A DNA stretch of 64,000 nt, from the NCBI GenBank assembly GCA_023101885.1, contig JALPQD010000820.1:248001-312000 (forward strand), given 5' to 3'. How positions within the stretch are numbered: position 1 is the stretch's first letter; each line of letters opens with the position of its first letter. Origin of the DNA: Typhlomys cinereus. Taxonomy: Eukaryota > Chordata > Mammalia > Rodentia > Platacanthomyidae. Positions 44,690 through 57,800 of this stretch are shown one piece after another. The translations under genes and the position numbers were made by a program. The notes beneath the pieces were generated by a model, which searched no databases, was not told the origin of the DNA, and saw only the letters and a list, made by a program, of their open reading frames with translations.

Positions 44690-44886
44690 GGGTCAGGTGG
44701 GTTAAGGTGATTTCGCACAAGCCTGACGGCGAGTTCACATCAAGATAGAAAGAGAACTGATGCCACAAAGGTTTCTTCCCACCTCCATGCATGTGCTACG
44801 GCATGCAGCATGGTCTCTCACACACACATACATCGCCTCACACCCACACCACACACACCAACAATAAAATTTAAAAAATTAAAATA
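44690..44886 (+). mobile_element. B3-like SINE
   Basis: 'gatgagctgggtcaggtggg', 'aagcctgacggcgagttcac' (B-box region), 'agagaactgatgccacaaag', 'acctccatgcatgtgctacg', a CA-rich stretch and a final 'aataaaatttaaaa'. This is the order of rodent B3 elements. Confidence 0.75.
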
Positions 44887-45600
44887 GTTGAAAGAAAGAA
44901 AGACAGTAAGGTAGACTGGTTATAGGCAGGTAAAGTTTGTTGAGTGTAAATCATCATCTTCTCCTGGAAAATTGGGGGAAGAAGGCAAGCAGCGTACTGG
45001 GACGCTGGAAATGGATGGGACGATCCTGCTCTTACCACTTGTAACATGGGAAGGAAGCTCAGTGGACAGAACGACGAAGGCCTCACTGAACAAAGAGGCA
45101 GAAAGCCAGCAAAGGCAGACCGAACAAAGCGTGCTCGACCCTTTTGAAAATGACTGTGTTTATTGTGTGCCACACTTGTCATAGAGTTCTTTACACTTTG
45201 TAAGCTGTGTTTCACTTTATTATTTAGGTTTAGGATGTACAGCATGTTATTTTATTATTTATATCCATTTTCGCTGCCTGAGGGCTCACCATCCTTTTTA
45301 TTGTTCTGTTTTATTTCCAATTGTTTCATATGTGCAATAAATACACTGTAGCTAGCCTCACCCCCCACTTCCCTCTGGCTTTTCTCTCTGTCAGGCTTTC
45401 CTACCAGGTCCCTCTCCTACTTTGATCTCTCCTTGTGTGACTCGCTGAGTTTAATTGGGGTTGCTTGCAGGAGTGTGCGGGGAGGTAATTTATTAGAACA
45501 TGGAGACGCCCTCCCCAGCAACTATAAACCATCAATAACCCCTACGTGAGAATGGGGCCTCAAGTCCCCTCACCATCCATGATGAAAGAGTGATAGGCTC
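44887..45600. other. Unassigned sequence
   Basis: Nothing recognised. The 124-codon antisense open frame at 44,871-45,245 has no known motif. Confidence 0.4.
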
Positions 45601-46150
45601 ATCCCCCCCCAATTCCCACTCCAAGGCTCAAGGAGTGTCACAGAAGAAGTTAAGATTGTAAGAGTCTGAAGTGGGGCAGAGGTGAGGCCAGACATCATCT
45701 TCTGGACATGACAGAGGAGCTGTGGCATCCGTGATTTCATGGCAGCAATGTGTATTTCCACAAAATTATACAGGAATTGTCCTGTAAACATTCCTCCATG
45801 GAAGGGGAGAGATTGCAAGAAGCTCCACCCCTCTCTGAGAGACTGGTGAGGACTGATGTTGATGGGGAGATAATGGAAGATGCTTTCCTCAGTGGCATAC
45901 CCACTGATACATGAGTCATACTCCAGCCAGTACCTAGGCACCTGTTGTCAAGGGCAAACCAGATGAAACCCAGTGGGCCACACAGGTGAAACATCCTGAG
46001 AACAGGAAAGAGTTTAGTAGGGGAGAGGAAATGTTATAATAGAGGAGAGAGGAATTAAGGCATAAAAATATCACAAATTCATTGTATTTCTGTATGAAAT
46101 ACTAAAGTAATTTTTAAAGTGAAAAAAATAAAAATAAGCAATGAAGTTAA
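45601..46150 (+). mobile_element. Old L1 3' UTR
   Basis: 'cactccaaggctcaagga', 'gttaagattgtaagagtctg', 'acatgacagaggagctg' and shared blocks with 22,700-23,100 place it in the L1 3' UTR. An A-rich tail follows 46,110. Confidence 0.65.
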
Positions 46151-46198
46151 AAAAGACAAAAGCATCAAAAAAAAAAAACAACATTAAAAAAAGGTTGA

Positions 46199-46280
46199 TA
46201 GTGTGGACTTCCAGGGATTGAACTAAGGTTACCAGGTTTATATAAAGACCCTTTATCTGCAGAACCATGCCACCCGCTCC
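46199..46280 (-). mobile_element. tRNA-derived SINE fragment
   Basis: Plus-strand 'ccagggattgaactaaggtt' is an antisense B box and 'gccacccgctcc' marks the head of the element. Confidence 0.45.
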
Positions 46281-46639
46281 TCATCCTGTGTTCTTTATAT
46301 TTAAAAACAAATTTGCCTCCCATATATAAGGATAGAGATCAACACTTTATCTTCTTGATAGGGAACAACTGATGGTTCATGTACAGTTAAATATTCATCA
46401 TTCCAGATGCTTAACTTCTAAATTCAATTTAATTTTTATTGCATCAAATCAATAATATGGTTTAAGTGTAAAACTATACAAAAAGTTTGTTTTCCTGATG
46501 CAGAAAAACAAATCTTACTTAGGATACTCTTGTCCCATCTCATCAATGTTGAACAAGTGCACTGGAACTATCCATGCATGTGGAATGTTTCCTTGGCTTA
46601 TTCTTCTAAATTAATGAACTTACCTGTGCAAATCATGTG

Positions 46640-46810
46640 CACATCACCACAGCTGCAATGAGTTCATGGAGTCAGTATTCTGATGGCACCTCCATTTCAC
46701 AGATGAAGACTGGGATGCAAGAAAGTGAGAGAATTCATTGAGGCCACACAGCCAGTAAGTGGCAGAGCTAGGATTTGAATCCATGTCATCTGGGTGGGGA
46801 TAGCTATGTT
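46640..46810 (-). mobile_element. MIR relic
   Basis: Antisense order: 'cacctccatttcacagatga', 'aggccacacagccagtaagt', 'ggcagagctaggatttgaat', 'ccatgtcatct'. Confidence 0.85.
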
Positions 46811-47600
46811 CCCAAACATGAGTGCAGCAATCATTGGCACAGAGCATCCCAGAAGGGAATAGTCTACTTTCCTTTTTTTCCTGTCCTTTCTCCTATAATA
46901 AAAATGAACCAGTTATAGAGAATTTGTAAAGAGATCCAGATGCCAGGACAATGTACTTACTTCTTGAAGACAAAGACTACACATGCATTTTAATGTACCT
47001 AGATATCTAATAAAAACAGTGATGCCCGTGACTGCACAATAAGGGAAGTTGATCAGGACAAAGCAGCTCCTGCTTCCTCTAGCGTTCTGTGCACTTGCAC
47101 CGTCTCCTGCACCAGGAGGAAGACAACATGGTCCACACTTTCCAGGAGACAAGTACCTGGCATACAACAAGACTGGATCTTGAACTCTGCTACCTTGTCC
47201 CGGGGAGCAGATACTTGACTACTAGGCAAGAGTATCAGGAATAAAAGTGAAGATAGGAGGTGGTCTCTGGCTAACTGTGGTGGAGGTGGGAGCCTCCACC
47301 AGCTCTGAAGTATGTGGTCCCTGGACATCTTTGGCCTGTGACTTAGGTCTTTGGCAGAAATAGAGACCTCAGTATTGCGCTGATGTGAAAGCTGCAGGGG
47401 GAAGCAATCTCTCTTAAAGGACTTGCAGGAAAGAACAGTTCCTTGGTGGCCGAGGCAGCTCCATCAGGAAGGCAGCTGCTCAGGCCCTGACACTATAGAG
47501 CTGAGACCACAGTTGTGTGGAGGCTCAGAGCCACTGCTCCCACAAGGATCATCTCTATGCTGGTTGTTGATTCCTAGGGGGGCAAGCCTCCAAGTCCACC
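46811..47600. other. Unassigned sequence
   Basis: No recognised feature; open frames on both strands are shorter than 100 codons and have no motif. Confidence 0.4.
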
Positions 47601-47604
47601 TGAG

Positions 47605-47904
47605 AGAGATTCTCTAGATTAAGGTTGGTCTCCAAGCATACAGGAGAGTGATGGTCTTGATTGCGTAATTGGTATGGGAAGACCCAACCCATAGTGGGTG
47701 ATACCATTCCTTGAGCTTGAAGTCCAGGAAAGTATGGAGAAGGAGAGAGCAAGTAAGCCTGCACACAAGGGTTCATTGCCTTCTTCTCTTGCTCTGGGTG
47801 TGATGTAGACCGCTGCTCCAAACTCCTGCTGCTCAAATATCTCCAAAATGATGGGACTGTAACCCGCCTGGACTTGCTAGCTAGAATTAACCCTCCTTCT
47901 CTGG

Positions 47905-47957
<53 letters not shown>

Positions 47958-47990
47958 AATTGGGCACATTGTTTCACTACAATGATGTGT
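47605..47990 (+). mobile_element. Rodent MT/MaLR-like LTR, divergent, with CA array
   Basis: 'gatggtcttgattgcgtaat', 'ggtatgggaagacccaaccc', 'atagtgggtgataccattcc', later 'atgatgggactgtaacccg'. These are landmarks of a rodent MT-type LTR. A CA microsatellite (47,908-47,955) lies near its end. Confidence 0.55.
47908..47955. repeat. (CA)n microsatellite
   Basis: About 23 pure CA units. Confidence 0.95.
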
Positions 47991-48039
47991 AATGAAACTA
48001 GCACAACCTCCAAGCACAACGGGTAACACCATTCCTAAT

Positions 48040-48474
48040 GATGCAAACATGATCTTGGTGCCCGGCAGCAGAAGAATGGGAAAGTATCCAGCATGGATGA
48101 ATCTGGAGGGCATTAGGCTGAGTGAAACAGTCAGATGCAGAAACATGAATACTCTACAATATCACTTACACGTAGAGGCTAAAAAATGTGAACTGGTAGC
48201 AATCAAGTAGGATGGTGTTACCAGAGGCAGCAAAGGAAGGGAGGTGGGAATGGGAGATATTTAAAAGGAGCAAAGTTTCAGTTGAACAGGAGAAAGAAAT
48301 TTGAAAGATCTAGTGCACAGTAGGGTGATTCTGCTTACTAATAATGGCTACCTCAAAAATGAAAGAGTAGATTTTGAACGTTCTCATCATGAAAAAGAAG
48401 CATATGAGTAGTAGGTATATGCATGTGCCTGATTTGATCACTCTTCAATATCAACATAATCATCACATTGTGCC

Positions 48475-48500
<26 letters not shown>
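48040..48500 (+). mobile_element. Ancient L1M-type 3' end
   Basis: 'gcatggatgaatctggaggg', 'attaggctgagtgaaacagt', 'ggatggtgttaccagaggca', 'gaaagagtagattttgaacg' follow the 3' end of old mammalian L1s. It runs into the AT/AG microsatellite. Confidence 0.8.
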
Positions 48501-48522
<22 letters not shown>

Positions 48523-48523
48523 T
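48474..48523. repeat. (AT)n(AG)n compound microsatellite
   Basis: About 11 AT units followed by about 13 AG units. Confidence 0.95.
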
Positions 48524-48699
48524 TGAAAGTAAGCAACTATAATTATTTCTCAATCAGAAATAAAGATTATAAAAATGAGTTCAGCTTCTTATGTTTAAAA
48601 GTTAACAGGGTAGCATGTAGCAGAGACTGGTAACAATCCAGGGTCTACCAAAATATATTGGGTGCCTGACACCCTAAGGAGCCTACTGAATGCATGCCA

Positions 48700-48830
48700 T
48701 TGGCTGCTTGCAGCACAGTAGGCTTCAAGGTCCTAACAATTATGTGAGGTTGCATTAGCCATTCCTGCTTCAAAAGGAAAGAAACTCGGGTTCAGAGAAG
48801 CTGCTATGTGTAACTTAAGTGTATCCCAGC
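48700..48830 (-). mobile_element. MIR relic
   Basis: 'caattatgtgaggttgc' and 'ggaaagaaactcgggttcag' then 'agaagct' read as an antisense MIR core. Confidence 0.55.
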
Positions 48831-49250
48831 ATGCCCAGCTGAAAGGGCTTCTGGGATATATTAGGCCAAGGCTCTCTGAACTGTACATACCAAGAATAAA
48901 AAACCAGAGCCAAAGTAGCCATGTCCATCTATGTTAGGCCTAGTGTTTAAAAGCCTAACATAAATTATGTTTATCTTAAGTGGAATAAAATTGTCTTGTT
49001 GTGACTGCTGCTGTTCAGATTACCACATTGCTTTGGTTTGGCAAGCATCTTTCAGTTTAGTGAGTCCTGACCTTTGGTTCCTTCTTGTTAAAGGCTCTGA
49101 ATGGTAGCTGTATGCTTCTGTGGCTATTAAAAAATGAGACGATCCATTCATTATTATTGAATGTGTTGACTCCATTAAAACAGAACAGATTATGCTATGA
49201 TAACAACCACTGTAATTAAAACAGCAAAGGTTTAACTTCAGTGTTTGCTG
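48831..49250. other. Unassigned sequence
   Basis: Nothing recognised. Confidence 0.4.
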
Positions 49251-49252
49251 CA

Positions 49253-49490
49253 TGCCTCCTGGGCCAGCTGGGCAATGTGCTCTGCATTCTTGGGCAGCTA
49301 GGCAATCTGCTTTGCGTGCCTGCTGAGCTTGCTAGGTGATCAGCTGGACTTACCTGCAGGCCCAACTGGGTGATTAGCTGTGCTTGCCTGCTGGCCTAGC
49401 TAGGCAATCTGCTTTGCATGCCTGCTGAGCTTGCTAGGTGATCAGCTGGACATGCCTGCTAGCCTAGCTGGGTGATGCATTCTACAAACG
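49253..49490. repeat. ~34-bp minisatellite with ~102-bp higher-order period
   Basis: Units of the form 'gcctgctgagcttgctaggt' + 'gatcagctggact' alternate with 'gcctgctggcctagctaggc' + 'aatctgctttgcat'. The block starting 'ggcaatctgctttgc' recurs 102 bp apart (49,301 and 49,403), so about seven units form a higher-order array. Confidence 0.85.
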
Positions 49491-49871
49491 TTCTGGGAGA
49501 TCTGCTCTGCATTTCTGTCCCCAATCCAGGACCCAAGCCAACAGAATGGCCCTGGGCAGAACATCACCTTCCTGTGGAGGGAAGAAAGAGCCCTGGAGGG
49601 TCTTGCACTAGTGGACTCCCAGAATACCCATAGAGTCTTGACAGTTTGCCGCATCATGTATTCTGAGGGGGAAAGCATCACAAACATTTGATAAAGACTT
49701 CTCATGACTTAGGGAGTTTTAAACACTCTAGTCTCATCGGCAGTTAAATATTTAGCACAACTCAGTTTTGTGACAGGCTGGGTACTACGCACGGAAGATA
49801 AAATGTGATCCTCTAACTGCACACAATTCGAGGATCATTGCAATCAAAACCATAGGACATGGTGCTTTTGA

Positions 49872-50284
49872 TGGTGGATATCGCCATTTGCCTACATGTT
49901 GCTAATAAGTTCATGACCAAAAAGCAAAGGGGGTTTATTTTTCTCATACTACTTGTTTATAGTTCTGGGTCCAGTTTGATAGGAGAGAGCTCATACCAAC
50001 ATCAGGAGCCAAGGAAAGTGACCTCACCATCTTCACAGGACAGCTGTGGAGTTGTCACTCTCCTGACAGCATGTCAGTCCAAACATGCTAAAGCTTCTTA
50101 AACCAGCTTCCCCCATCTTATCCTCCTGACCAGGAAATGGCCCCACCCACTGTGGGCTAGGTCTTCCCCATCAGTCAATCTCTGCAGACTTGCTCAGGGC
50201 TTGCCTCAACTGCTAATTCTTCACAGATGTGCCCAGAGCTCAGCCTTCAATTGTCAAGTTGACATCCATGTATCTAAAGAGCAC
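49872..50284 (-). mobile_element. MT-like LTR
   Basis: 'catgttgctaataagttcat', antisense AATAAA ('ggggtttattttt'), 'tcataccaacatcaggagcc', 'cccacccactgtgggctagg', 'ttgtcaagttgacatcca'. Ends are approximate. Confidence 0.8.
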
Positions 50285-51540
50285 AATAGACATTGTTAAA
50301 CACTGAGCTCCAGACCGGCCTGGTGGTTTGCAGTAAGTGAGATGAGGTGGACGCAAGAAGCCTGGTCCCTACATGCCAGCCTACCACTGCAACAAGTAGG
50401 AAGGGAGGCTTCACGGCCGCCCTGTGTTGACAGAGCTCTCTTGCAAGTTGCATAAATGGACGAGAGTATGTTGTTTATACAGAAAGACCAAGGAATGCAG
50501 ACAAGGCAGCCCCTTTGAGGGGGGGCATGGCAGAAGCTGGGAAGGTTGTGAACTCTAGCAAGGGCCAAGCAAGCGGCGGTTAGCTGCTCTGCCCTGGCCC
50601 CAGGCTCAGCACTCAGCTCTTTAGCGACAGGAGTCGAGACTTCTCACGGATCATTTCAAGTGTGTGTGGTAAAGAAGAAAAAGCAAGAACCACTCACCCA
50701 AGCTGATATGGAAACACAGGATGTGTCTTTTGCCCGTGTTAAATCTCCATGGACGAGAGAATTGGCTGGTGAGGTCTGCATGACCCACCAGGGTAGACAA
50801 TGGAGCCTTTGCCTTTGGCCCTCAGGTCTCATGCTGCTGTGCCAGATTCCACGTGAGTCAAACAGGAATCATACTACTGAGCAACATGGGCCTCCAAGAT
50901 GGCAAACCTGGGGGAGTCTTGAGGAGCACCCTTCAGCATTTCAGCTCCTTAGAAGGCACAAACGGAGTGTTAAGTTTGTTTCTCTCCTCTTTTCAGTAAT
51001 TTGCCTGAACAAGCGGCTGTATTTTTCTGAACAAAGGATTCTGTGGGCGTATGTGTTCTAAGCTATGTCAGGCCAGGTTGTGAGGACAAAGGGCTCAGCA
51101 GCTTAAGGCAGTGTGAAGGTGTTTTAACACCTAACAGCCTCACGTGGCAGTTGGCTGGACCACTGTCCTCTACTGTGTTGTGGCTTGATATATATGCTCT
51201 GTGGCTTACCAGGCTGCCGAAGGTGTGGCCATTCCATGAAGTGGCCAGAGAGACAATGAGCAGGACCAGGTGTGTGTGTATGTGTGTGTGGGGGGGGGAG
51301 TTGAAAAGCAGTGGGGGTGGGGGGAATGTTGGAGGTGGAGCCACCACTGAAGCTCACCTTCGCCAGCAGAGTTTTACCATCACAGCTGCTGAGGGCAGAC
51401 TAGAAAAATCACATCCAGCTATATGCTGCAAACAAAAATCTACTGCTTAGCATTCCACAGACAGGCGATTTAGACACCTGGCAGGAAAGCCTATCCTTTC
51501 AGACAGCTTCACAGTTACCATCCTTTGCTGTGAGACAGTA
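50285..51540. other. Unassigned, unique-looking sequence
   Basis: No recognised repeat or exon. G-rich runs at 51,291-51,299 and 51,311-51,323. Open frames 50,660-51,061 and 51,043-51,450 (133 and 135 codons) have no known motif or splice context and are left out. Confidence 0.4.
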
Positions 51541-51885
51541 CTCCGATCCGGGCAGAAAGTGGGAAAGGACATTGATTTGGCTTGTGGCTCCATAGAGAAT
51601 ATAGTGCATTATGGCAGAATCGCCAAGCAGAAGACACGGCCGAAGGCAGAAGCAGGAGGCTGGATCAGGTGGCTGCGGTCACCAGGAGGCAGAGGGAGCA
51701 AGAGAACAAGAGGAAGCAGGAGCAAACTACCAAATCTTAAGACCCCCCCATCACCTGCTTTTCTCCAACGAAGTTCTACCTTTTAAAAAGTGCCACAGCA
51801 CAACATGTTCCAACATTAATATCAAATAGGGATGCAAACATATGGGCCTGTGAAGAGCAATTCACGTTCAAACCATGACCGACAG
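51541..51885 (-). mobile_element. MaLR-like LTR, divergent
   Basis: Antisense order: 'gacattgatttggcttgtgg', 'attatggcagaatcgccaag', a purine-rich middle, 'aacgaagttctacctttt', 'cacgttcaaaccatgac'. It looks like an ORR1/MLT-type LTR. Confidence 0.5.
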
Positions 51886-52740
51886 CCTGGACTGTGATTA
51901 CTAATTAAGAACTAAGCATGCTTCCTTTAAAGCTTTGTCATCATCCCCAATGCCTTGTGAAAACAAAGAGAAGCGAAGACCACACAAAGTGAGCACACGG
52001 ACAAAGGTGAGTCTGAGTTACCCAGGTCAGATCCAACAAGATGTCCAACCCAGCAAAGGTACAGTTGGCCTAAGTCTGGAATTTAAAAGCATCAAAAGAT
52101 GATTCTAAATGTCCCGTGTCCAGCATTTATTTAATTTGAGCTAGTTGTCACTTGGCAGGGATTCAAAGATGGCACGAGGCAAGCGATGTGAGCATGAAGA
52201 TCAGAAAGCAGCCACAGGTTAGCTGAGTGATCATGATAAGATACAATTGTCTTTATAAAACAGTGTGAAGCCCATAAAACCAAATGTGTCTAACTAAATG
52301 TTTCTTTAACATGTATCACTAGATAACAGAAGTATTACCAATGTTAGCTCTCTCTTCTCTGCTATTTACTAGACTGTCTGAGAATAATGTGAAGTGAGCT
52401 TCAATCTTGGTTGATTCTTTCCTTTTTTTATTTTTAAGGAATGCATCTTAATGAAAGTAATTATTGGAGCTTTATCTTCAACCAATCAAAAAATGAATTT
52501 CACTACCATTTTCTGATTTGTATTTTTAACATCTTGAGACAGTAATGTTTTTGTAGGGAAGAACATAGTTTATAAAAGAAAATAGAAGCTTTGGCTAGCT
52601 AACAACATGAATGTATACCCATAGGCAAGATTTAATTATGATCATTAGAATGATAGCAGGCCACTGTTTAGAATTAACAATGAATTAAGTACTGTTCCAA
52701 TATTATCTACTTTAATCTGTCATTAACTATTATTTGTCAA
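51886..52740. other. Unassigned, unique-looking sequence
   Basis: Nothing recognised; AT-rich. Confidence 0.4.
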
Positions 52741-52744
52741 ACTA

Positions 52745-52905
52745 ATTTATCATCTATCATCTATTATCCATCTATCATCTATTTCTATATCTTCCTACCT
52801 ATTTATTATTTATCTATTATCTGCTTATCTTTCTATCAATATCATCTATCGTTTATCTATATCTATAATCTATCTATCTATCATCTACTTATCTAGTATA
52901 CCTCT
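52745..52905. repeat. (ATCT)n-type tetranucleotide tract
   Basis: Imperfect ATCT/TATC units with frequent interruptions. Confidence 0.85.
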
Positions 52906-53084
52906 ACCTTTCTGACTCTATTAATCATTTATCACCTATGCCTACCATCACCTATGCAATTTTCATAAACAGCGATGGGAGAGGCCCATCCTAAGTATTA
53001 ACAACAGAGCAGAACATGGTCACTCATGGTTCAAGATCCTAGTTAGCAAGCACTAGGGTTAGGATTGCATATGCTTAACCATCA

Positions 53085-53825
53085 CACTATCCCATGTTAC
53101 AGAAGCTTATGATACTTGAGTTCATACCCAAGCTCACCCTGCAAGACAGGGTCAGAAACAAGATAGAACTCAGGTATACCTGAATCTGAACCACCTGCTT
53201 TCTTTTCTGCTCTGTGTTCTCCCTTGGCATGACAGATAGACAGAGCAAAGAAGTAAGGGCATCTTGGGTGAGGGAGTCTAGCTTGAGCCGGCACTAAAGG
53301 AAACCCCAAACATACACTTGCCTTTTTTCTACCTCTAGTATCCAAACATCAATGGCTAATTTCATAACTCAGAGGAAATTCTTCCTCGGTTCCACAGGCC
53401 ACAGCTCCCGGTCTAAGTTACATACATCCCGTCAACATGTTCGCTCACATGGAGAGAGACTCCTCTCCAGTTGGCGCCCGAGTTGCCACAGTAACAAGAA
53501 AAGACAAGAGAAGCCTTGAGAAACAGCCAGAGGCTAAGGGTAGGGTGGCTGACTGTGAAAGCAAGTGGTCTCAGGGGAAGCCTGGTCCCACTGTGAATCT
53601 CATGAAGATCTGAACCAGAGGGATACGGTGACCCACTGGGAGATGAAGATGCTGAGCTCCAGGAAAGTGCCAGCACTCCGCTAATCGCTTCAGTGTGACT
53701 GTCCAAAATGACAAGTGAGCCCCATGGACAGACAGACGGAGAAACGAGGCTTCAGAGAGAAATGGCTTACTCCGGACAGAACAGAGTCGAGCCCTAACTA
53801 CTTAATTCCAGCATCAAGTTCTAAG
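53085..53825 (-). other. Unassigned sequence with MIR-like relics
   Basis: Antisense MIR-like pieces near 53,090-53,215 ('cccatgttacagaagcttat', 'aactcaggtatacctgaatc') and 53,690-53,820 ('ggagaaacgaggcttcagag', 'agagtcgagccctaac'). Between them the sequence is unassigned. Confidence 0.4.
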
Positions 53826-54359
53826 CTCAAAGTCATTATGAAGGAGTGGACCATCCCCCCAAGCCACAGCCATCTATTCTATTGAGAAACACAACAAGCA
53901 CCTTGTGCCCTTTGCCCACCCAGGAAGTGAGAGTTGCTTGGTTATCAGAGTCAGACTGTGACTGGACAGAGACCAGCCATGTACTTTCATCTGTGCCTCC
54001 TAACTTTATGCCCTTCATGACCCTAGAATGGTTTTGTTTAGACTTCCTTTCCACAGCACAACAAGTAAGCACACTAAAATAAAGAGCTTAGCTTTCCATG
54101 AACAGGCAGTGTAAACATCTGGCAGGCTTCCTGGGTCTCAACTTCCTCCCACTGAGTCTAAGTGCACAACTCGAGTGTACTTGTATTTCAACAGAGGAGG
54201 CTTTGCTAGACATGACTCATCCCCTGCAAAAGCAAAGCAGTCCCAAAATGCAGCCGTGGAAACACAAGTGCTCTTATTTGTTGACCAAAAACTAAACAAA
54301 TCATTTGAGGTTTGGGGTTCGAAAATCTTTCAAAGATGTAGTTCCCACACACTCAGTTC

Positions 54360-54515
54360 AAGTGTATACATGTGTAAGTTATATGTATTATATATGACGT
54401 GTGTATTATGTGTGTGGCATGTGTGTTGTGCATATATGGAGCATATGTGTATGTGCTGTATGTGTGTGTTGTACATGTGTAGTGTGTTTTGTGTGTGCTG
54501 TGTGTGTATGTGTTT
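54360..54515. repeat. TG/TATG-rich simple-sequence tract
   Basis: Interrupted TGTG, TATG and TGTA units. The open frame 54,175-54,549 runs through it. Confidence 0.85.
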
Positions 54516-54699
54516 GCTTAAATCTTATCTTATAAATCTTATAAAATAGTATTCAAATCTTAATATGTACAGCTAGCCTAAAATGGCTGAATTTGCAAAG
54601 AATACTTTAATTTTTAAGAAATTTTATGAAATTAAATGAGCCAGACTGGATCTTCAATATGAACTAGCATTTGGCAGAATCACTGAACTGGTTTAGAAT

Positions 54700-54860
54700 G
54701 CAATCTGGGTAACTTCAAGAATCAGATAAGCCCTCTGGGCTATAATTTCTCATTTGCAAAATGATAATATTAGGAGAGTATAAACTTGCCTGTGGTAAGA
54801 CTGAATTTAGAAAATGATGCAGACACTTTGTGAACTGTAGCATGCTACACAAAAACAAGA
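54700..54860 (+). mobile_element. MIR relic
   Basis: 'ctgggtaacttcaagaatca', 'ataatttctcatttgcaaaa', 'tgataatattaggag' and 'cactttgtgaactgtag' follow the sense MIR order. Confidence 0.65.
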
Positions 54861-57800
54861 AATTTGTTAATTGCTATTTCCTCTACCAAGTCTCAGTGCC
54901 TTGTAAGTACACTCCCCTAACCCCACGAAGCATCAAACCCAACTGTCCATAATGCTCCCTGACTGTCCAGAAGCTTCAGGAAGATGCCTTCCCTGCTGGC
55001 ACATCTTCTTCAGAGCACTAGAGCACTGGCAAAAAGTGGGCAGGGAAGACAGGCAACAAAAGGACTTTGATGTACCTAAGAGTATAAAGAAAATTGACAT
55101 AGATTCAATAAACTCTGAGTTAAGCATCCACTCACAGTACTAACCAGAAAAATACCCACTGTGAGGGAAAAGAGGATGAAGAAGAAGTCCTTTCTCAGAA
55201 GCATCCAGAAGGACTTGAGAAGAGGCCTTCCACACACATATCTGTAACAGATAACATGAATAGCACAGGGATGAGAGGGAAGCATGAGCAAGACAGGCTT
55301 AATCAGTGTGAGTTTTCTGATAACAGCCAACTAATCTTGGGCTTAGGGCATTGAGAAAAGAGGATATTTAATTAAATGCTTAAATGTATTAATCAATGGA
55401 TAGACAGAACAAGATGAGGAAACAAGCACTAATATTCATTCTGGATGTTCAGTGAGATAAGGAAGAACTAATTTCAATTTCAACTGGCCTTCCAGCTCTG
55501 TGTTATATGGGATGATTGAATTTTATTTTGAACTTCACGGGTGGGAGGGACATCCTTTCAGAGCTAAAGGCATCTGAAGAATTAAGTGCTACTGATGCTG
55601 TTGACTGTTGACATCCAAAGGCCATTGAGTTTAGAGTATCATCAAGAGCCCTGAGAGAAGGCAAGATGACAGCCCACAGCTCTGGCACCGATGTGCCCAT
55701 AGCAGAGAGATCCACATAGGCACTGGTGGGTTTCAGACAAGCCACTCTGGAGAGGGAACCAATATTTAAATTGTAATGTCAGGCTGGGAAGCATGAAGAC
55801 ACAAGAGCGGCGAGACCAAAGGTAATCTTAGGAGCCCGTATGTGAGAATGTCATGGGAATGACAATATCAGGGCTGGCTGGAATTAAACATGACAGTGTG
55901 TTCCTCCTTCTATGAGGATATGCCTGCATATATCCAAGGAGAAATTCTGAAAATGCAAAACAGGGAAACTGGAGTATGGGAGTCTTTGCATCATGGAACT
56001 TAAAGGAAAGAGAGAATGATAGCTACACAGAGAGACCTGAGATGAGAAGGGTCAGGAAAAAAACGCATCCCAAGACAAAAGTTGATGTCCATAAAAAGAG
56101 AAGAAAATAAATCCAAAGGATCTAGCGCTAGATGGATATGTAGATGTGGTGATACAAAAAGCAGGCCAAAAGAAAGAGAGTTAGAACAAAGCAAGCAGTC
56201 TTACAGGACTTTTTTGATAGCCATCTGCTAGCTATCCAAGTAGTTCAAACATCAATGTCAATATGAATTCTAAGCAAAACTATGGCCTAAGCAAGGGCAG
56301 ACCAGTCAGACTTGGCTGCCACTTGACAACATTGCTAAAATTCTCCTATGAACAGCCAAGTCTGAAATCTGGGATGGGGGCAGAGCGGAAACAGATGATG
56401 GATATGGGAAAGTGTTACTGGTTTAGCAGGTAATACAAAAATTCTCCCAAGTTAAAGTTTCTTTCTGTTTATTAGACGTTATTAAAAAACTTAAAATGAA
56501 ATTTCATTTTGGACATTTACATTACATTGTTACATTATGTTATGTTATATTACATTATATTACATTATAGGAAGAAATAACATCATCGAATGAGAGAAAT
56601 AATACATGTTAGTCCAAATTACTAGGCACTTGAAAATACTATAAGCAGGAGCATTGGATGCAAGAGATGAGATGTGAAGATCAGTTAGTGAAATGGTATG
56701 AGACTCCAACCCAACAAAAGAATGATTAAAGTGAAAGCTAGGGCCAAAGTTGTCAAGAAATGCTTAAAAGCAAAGGCTTTGTATTAGATAGTGCTGCAAA
56801 ACAAATATCCCTAGCCCTCAAAACAACTATAAACAATTACAGTTAATTATATAATGTATATGTACATTATATTCATGCATCTCTTAGTGTGTTAAAATTT
56901 AGCTAGTCTCAGCTGGGTGTAGCTATGGATCAAGTGCTTGTTCTATGTCTGTAACACAAATATTCACCTTTTTGAGCTGGGCTTTGTGGTACACACTTTT
57001 CTCTTGGCAGCAATAGAAATATAAGAGCTGGACCCAACTCTGAAACCATATTGCTAACCTTTGCACGTGTTCCTCTAATGATGTTCCATTGGCCAAAGCC
57101 AGAAGACGATTGTGGTAAGAATTAGACTAATCAACCAAAACTTCAGGATAAATTTGAAGCTTTTTTCAGTGCTGCATTGTAAATTTCTTCTCTAGCTTTT
57201 CTCAGACTTTAATAAATGTACCACAGAAACAAACTTTGTGAGCCACTTTGAAATAGAAATCAGAGCAAAGAATGAAAGTGGCCCAGAACAGAGAGGAGAT
57301 ATGATCCAGTGGCAACAATTGTGATGCCCAAGAAAGGAGAGATAGAACATCCTACAAGTCACAAGTGGGGCCATCCGGAAAGTAAGGGTTGTATCCAGGG
57401 TTCCCTAGATCTGAAGGCAAGCTCAGCTGTCAACTGTATGTGTAATGGCTCTCAGTGAGTGAGGCTAGACTAGGCTTCTTCCATCAGCTGGCAGGAAGCT
57501 ATAACTGAGGAGGGCAGTCTGCAGAACCCTCATTGCTGGTCCTCAAACAAAAGGGAATTATCACAAGACTTCTTCTCTCCACAGATAGAAATTATTGTTT
57601 ACACTGAGCAAATAATGACATAGGAATAGAGTAGCTGGTCTCTTTTTGCCATACAAAATGCAAGTCTATGTACATAAACTAGAGGTGAACGGATTCCTAA
57701 TAATAGTTGTAGACAAAAGAGAAACAAGATGGCAGAGGGGTCAGGATGGTTATCATATGCAACTTTTAGTGAACACATTGTGAGGACCTTTATCATGTTG

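Noticed and set aside
50660..51061. 133-codon open frame, followed by a 135-codon frame at 51,043-51,450
   Set aside because: No recognisable protein; the second passes through a G-rich run. Treated as chance.
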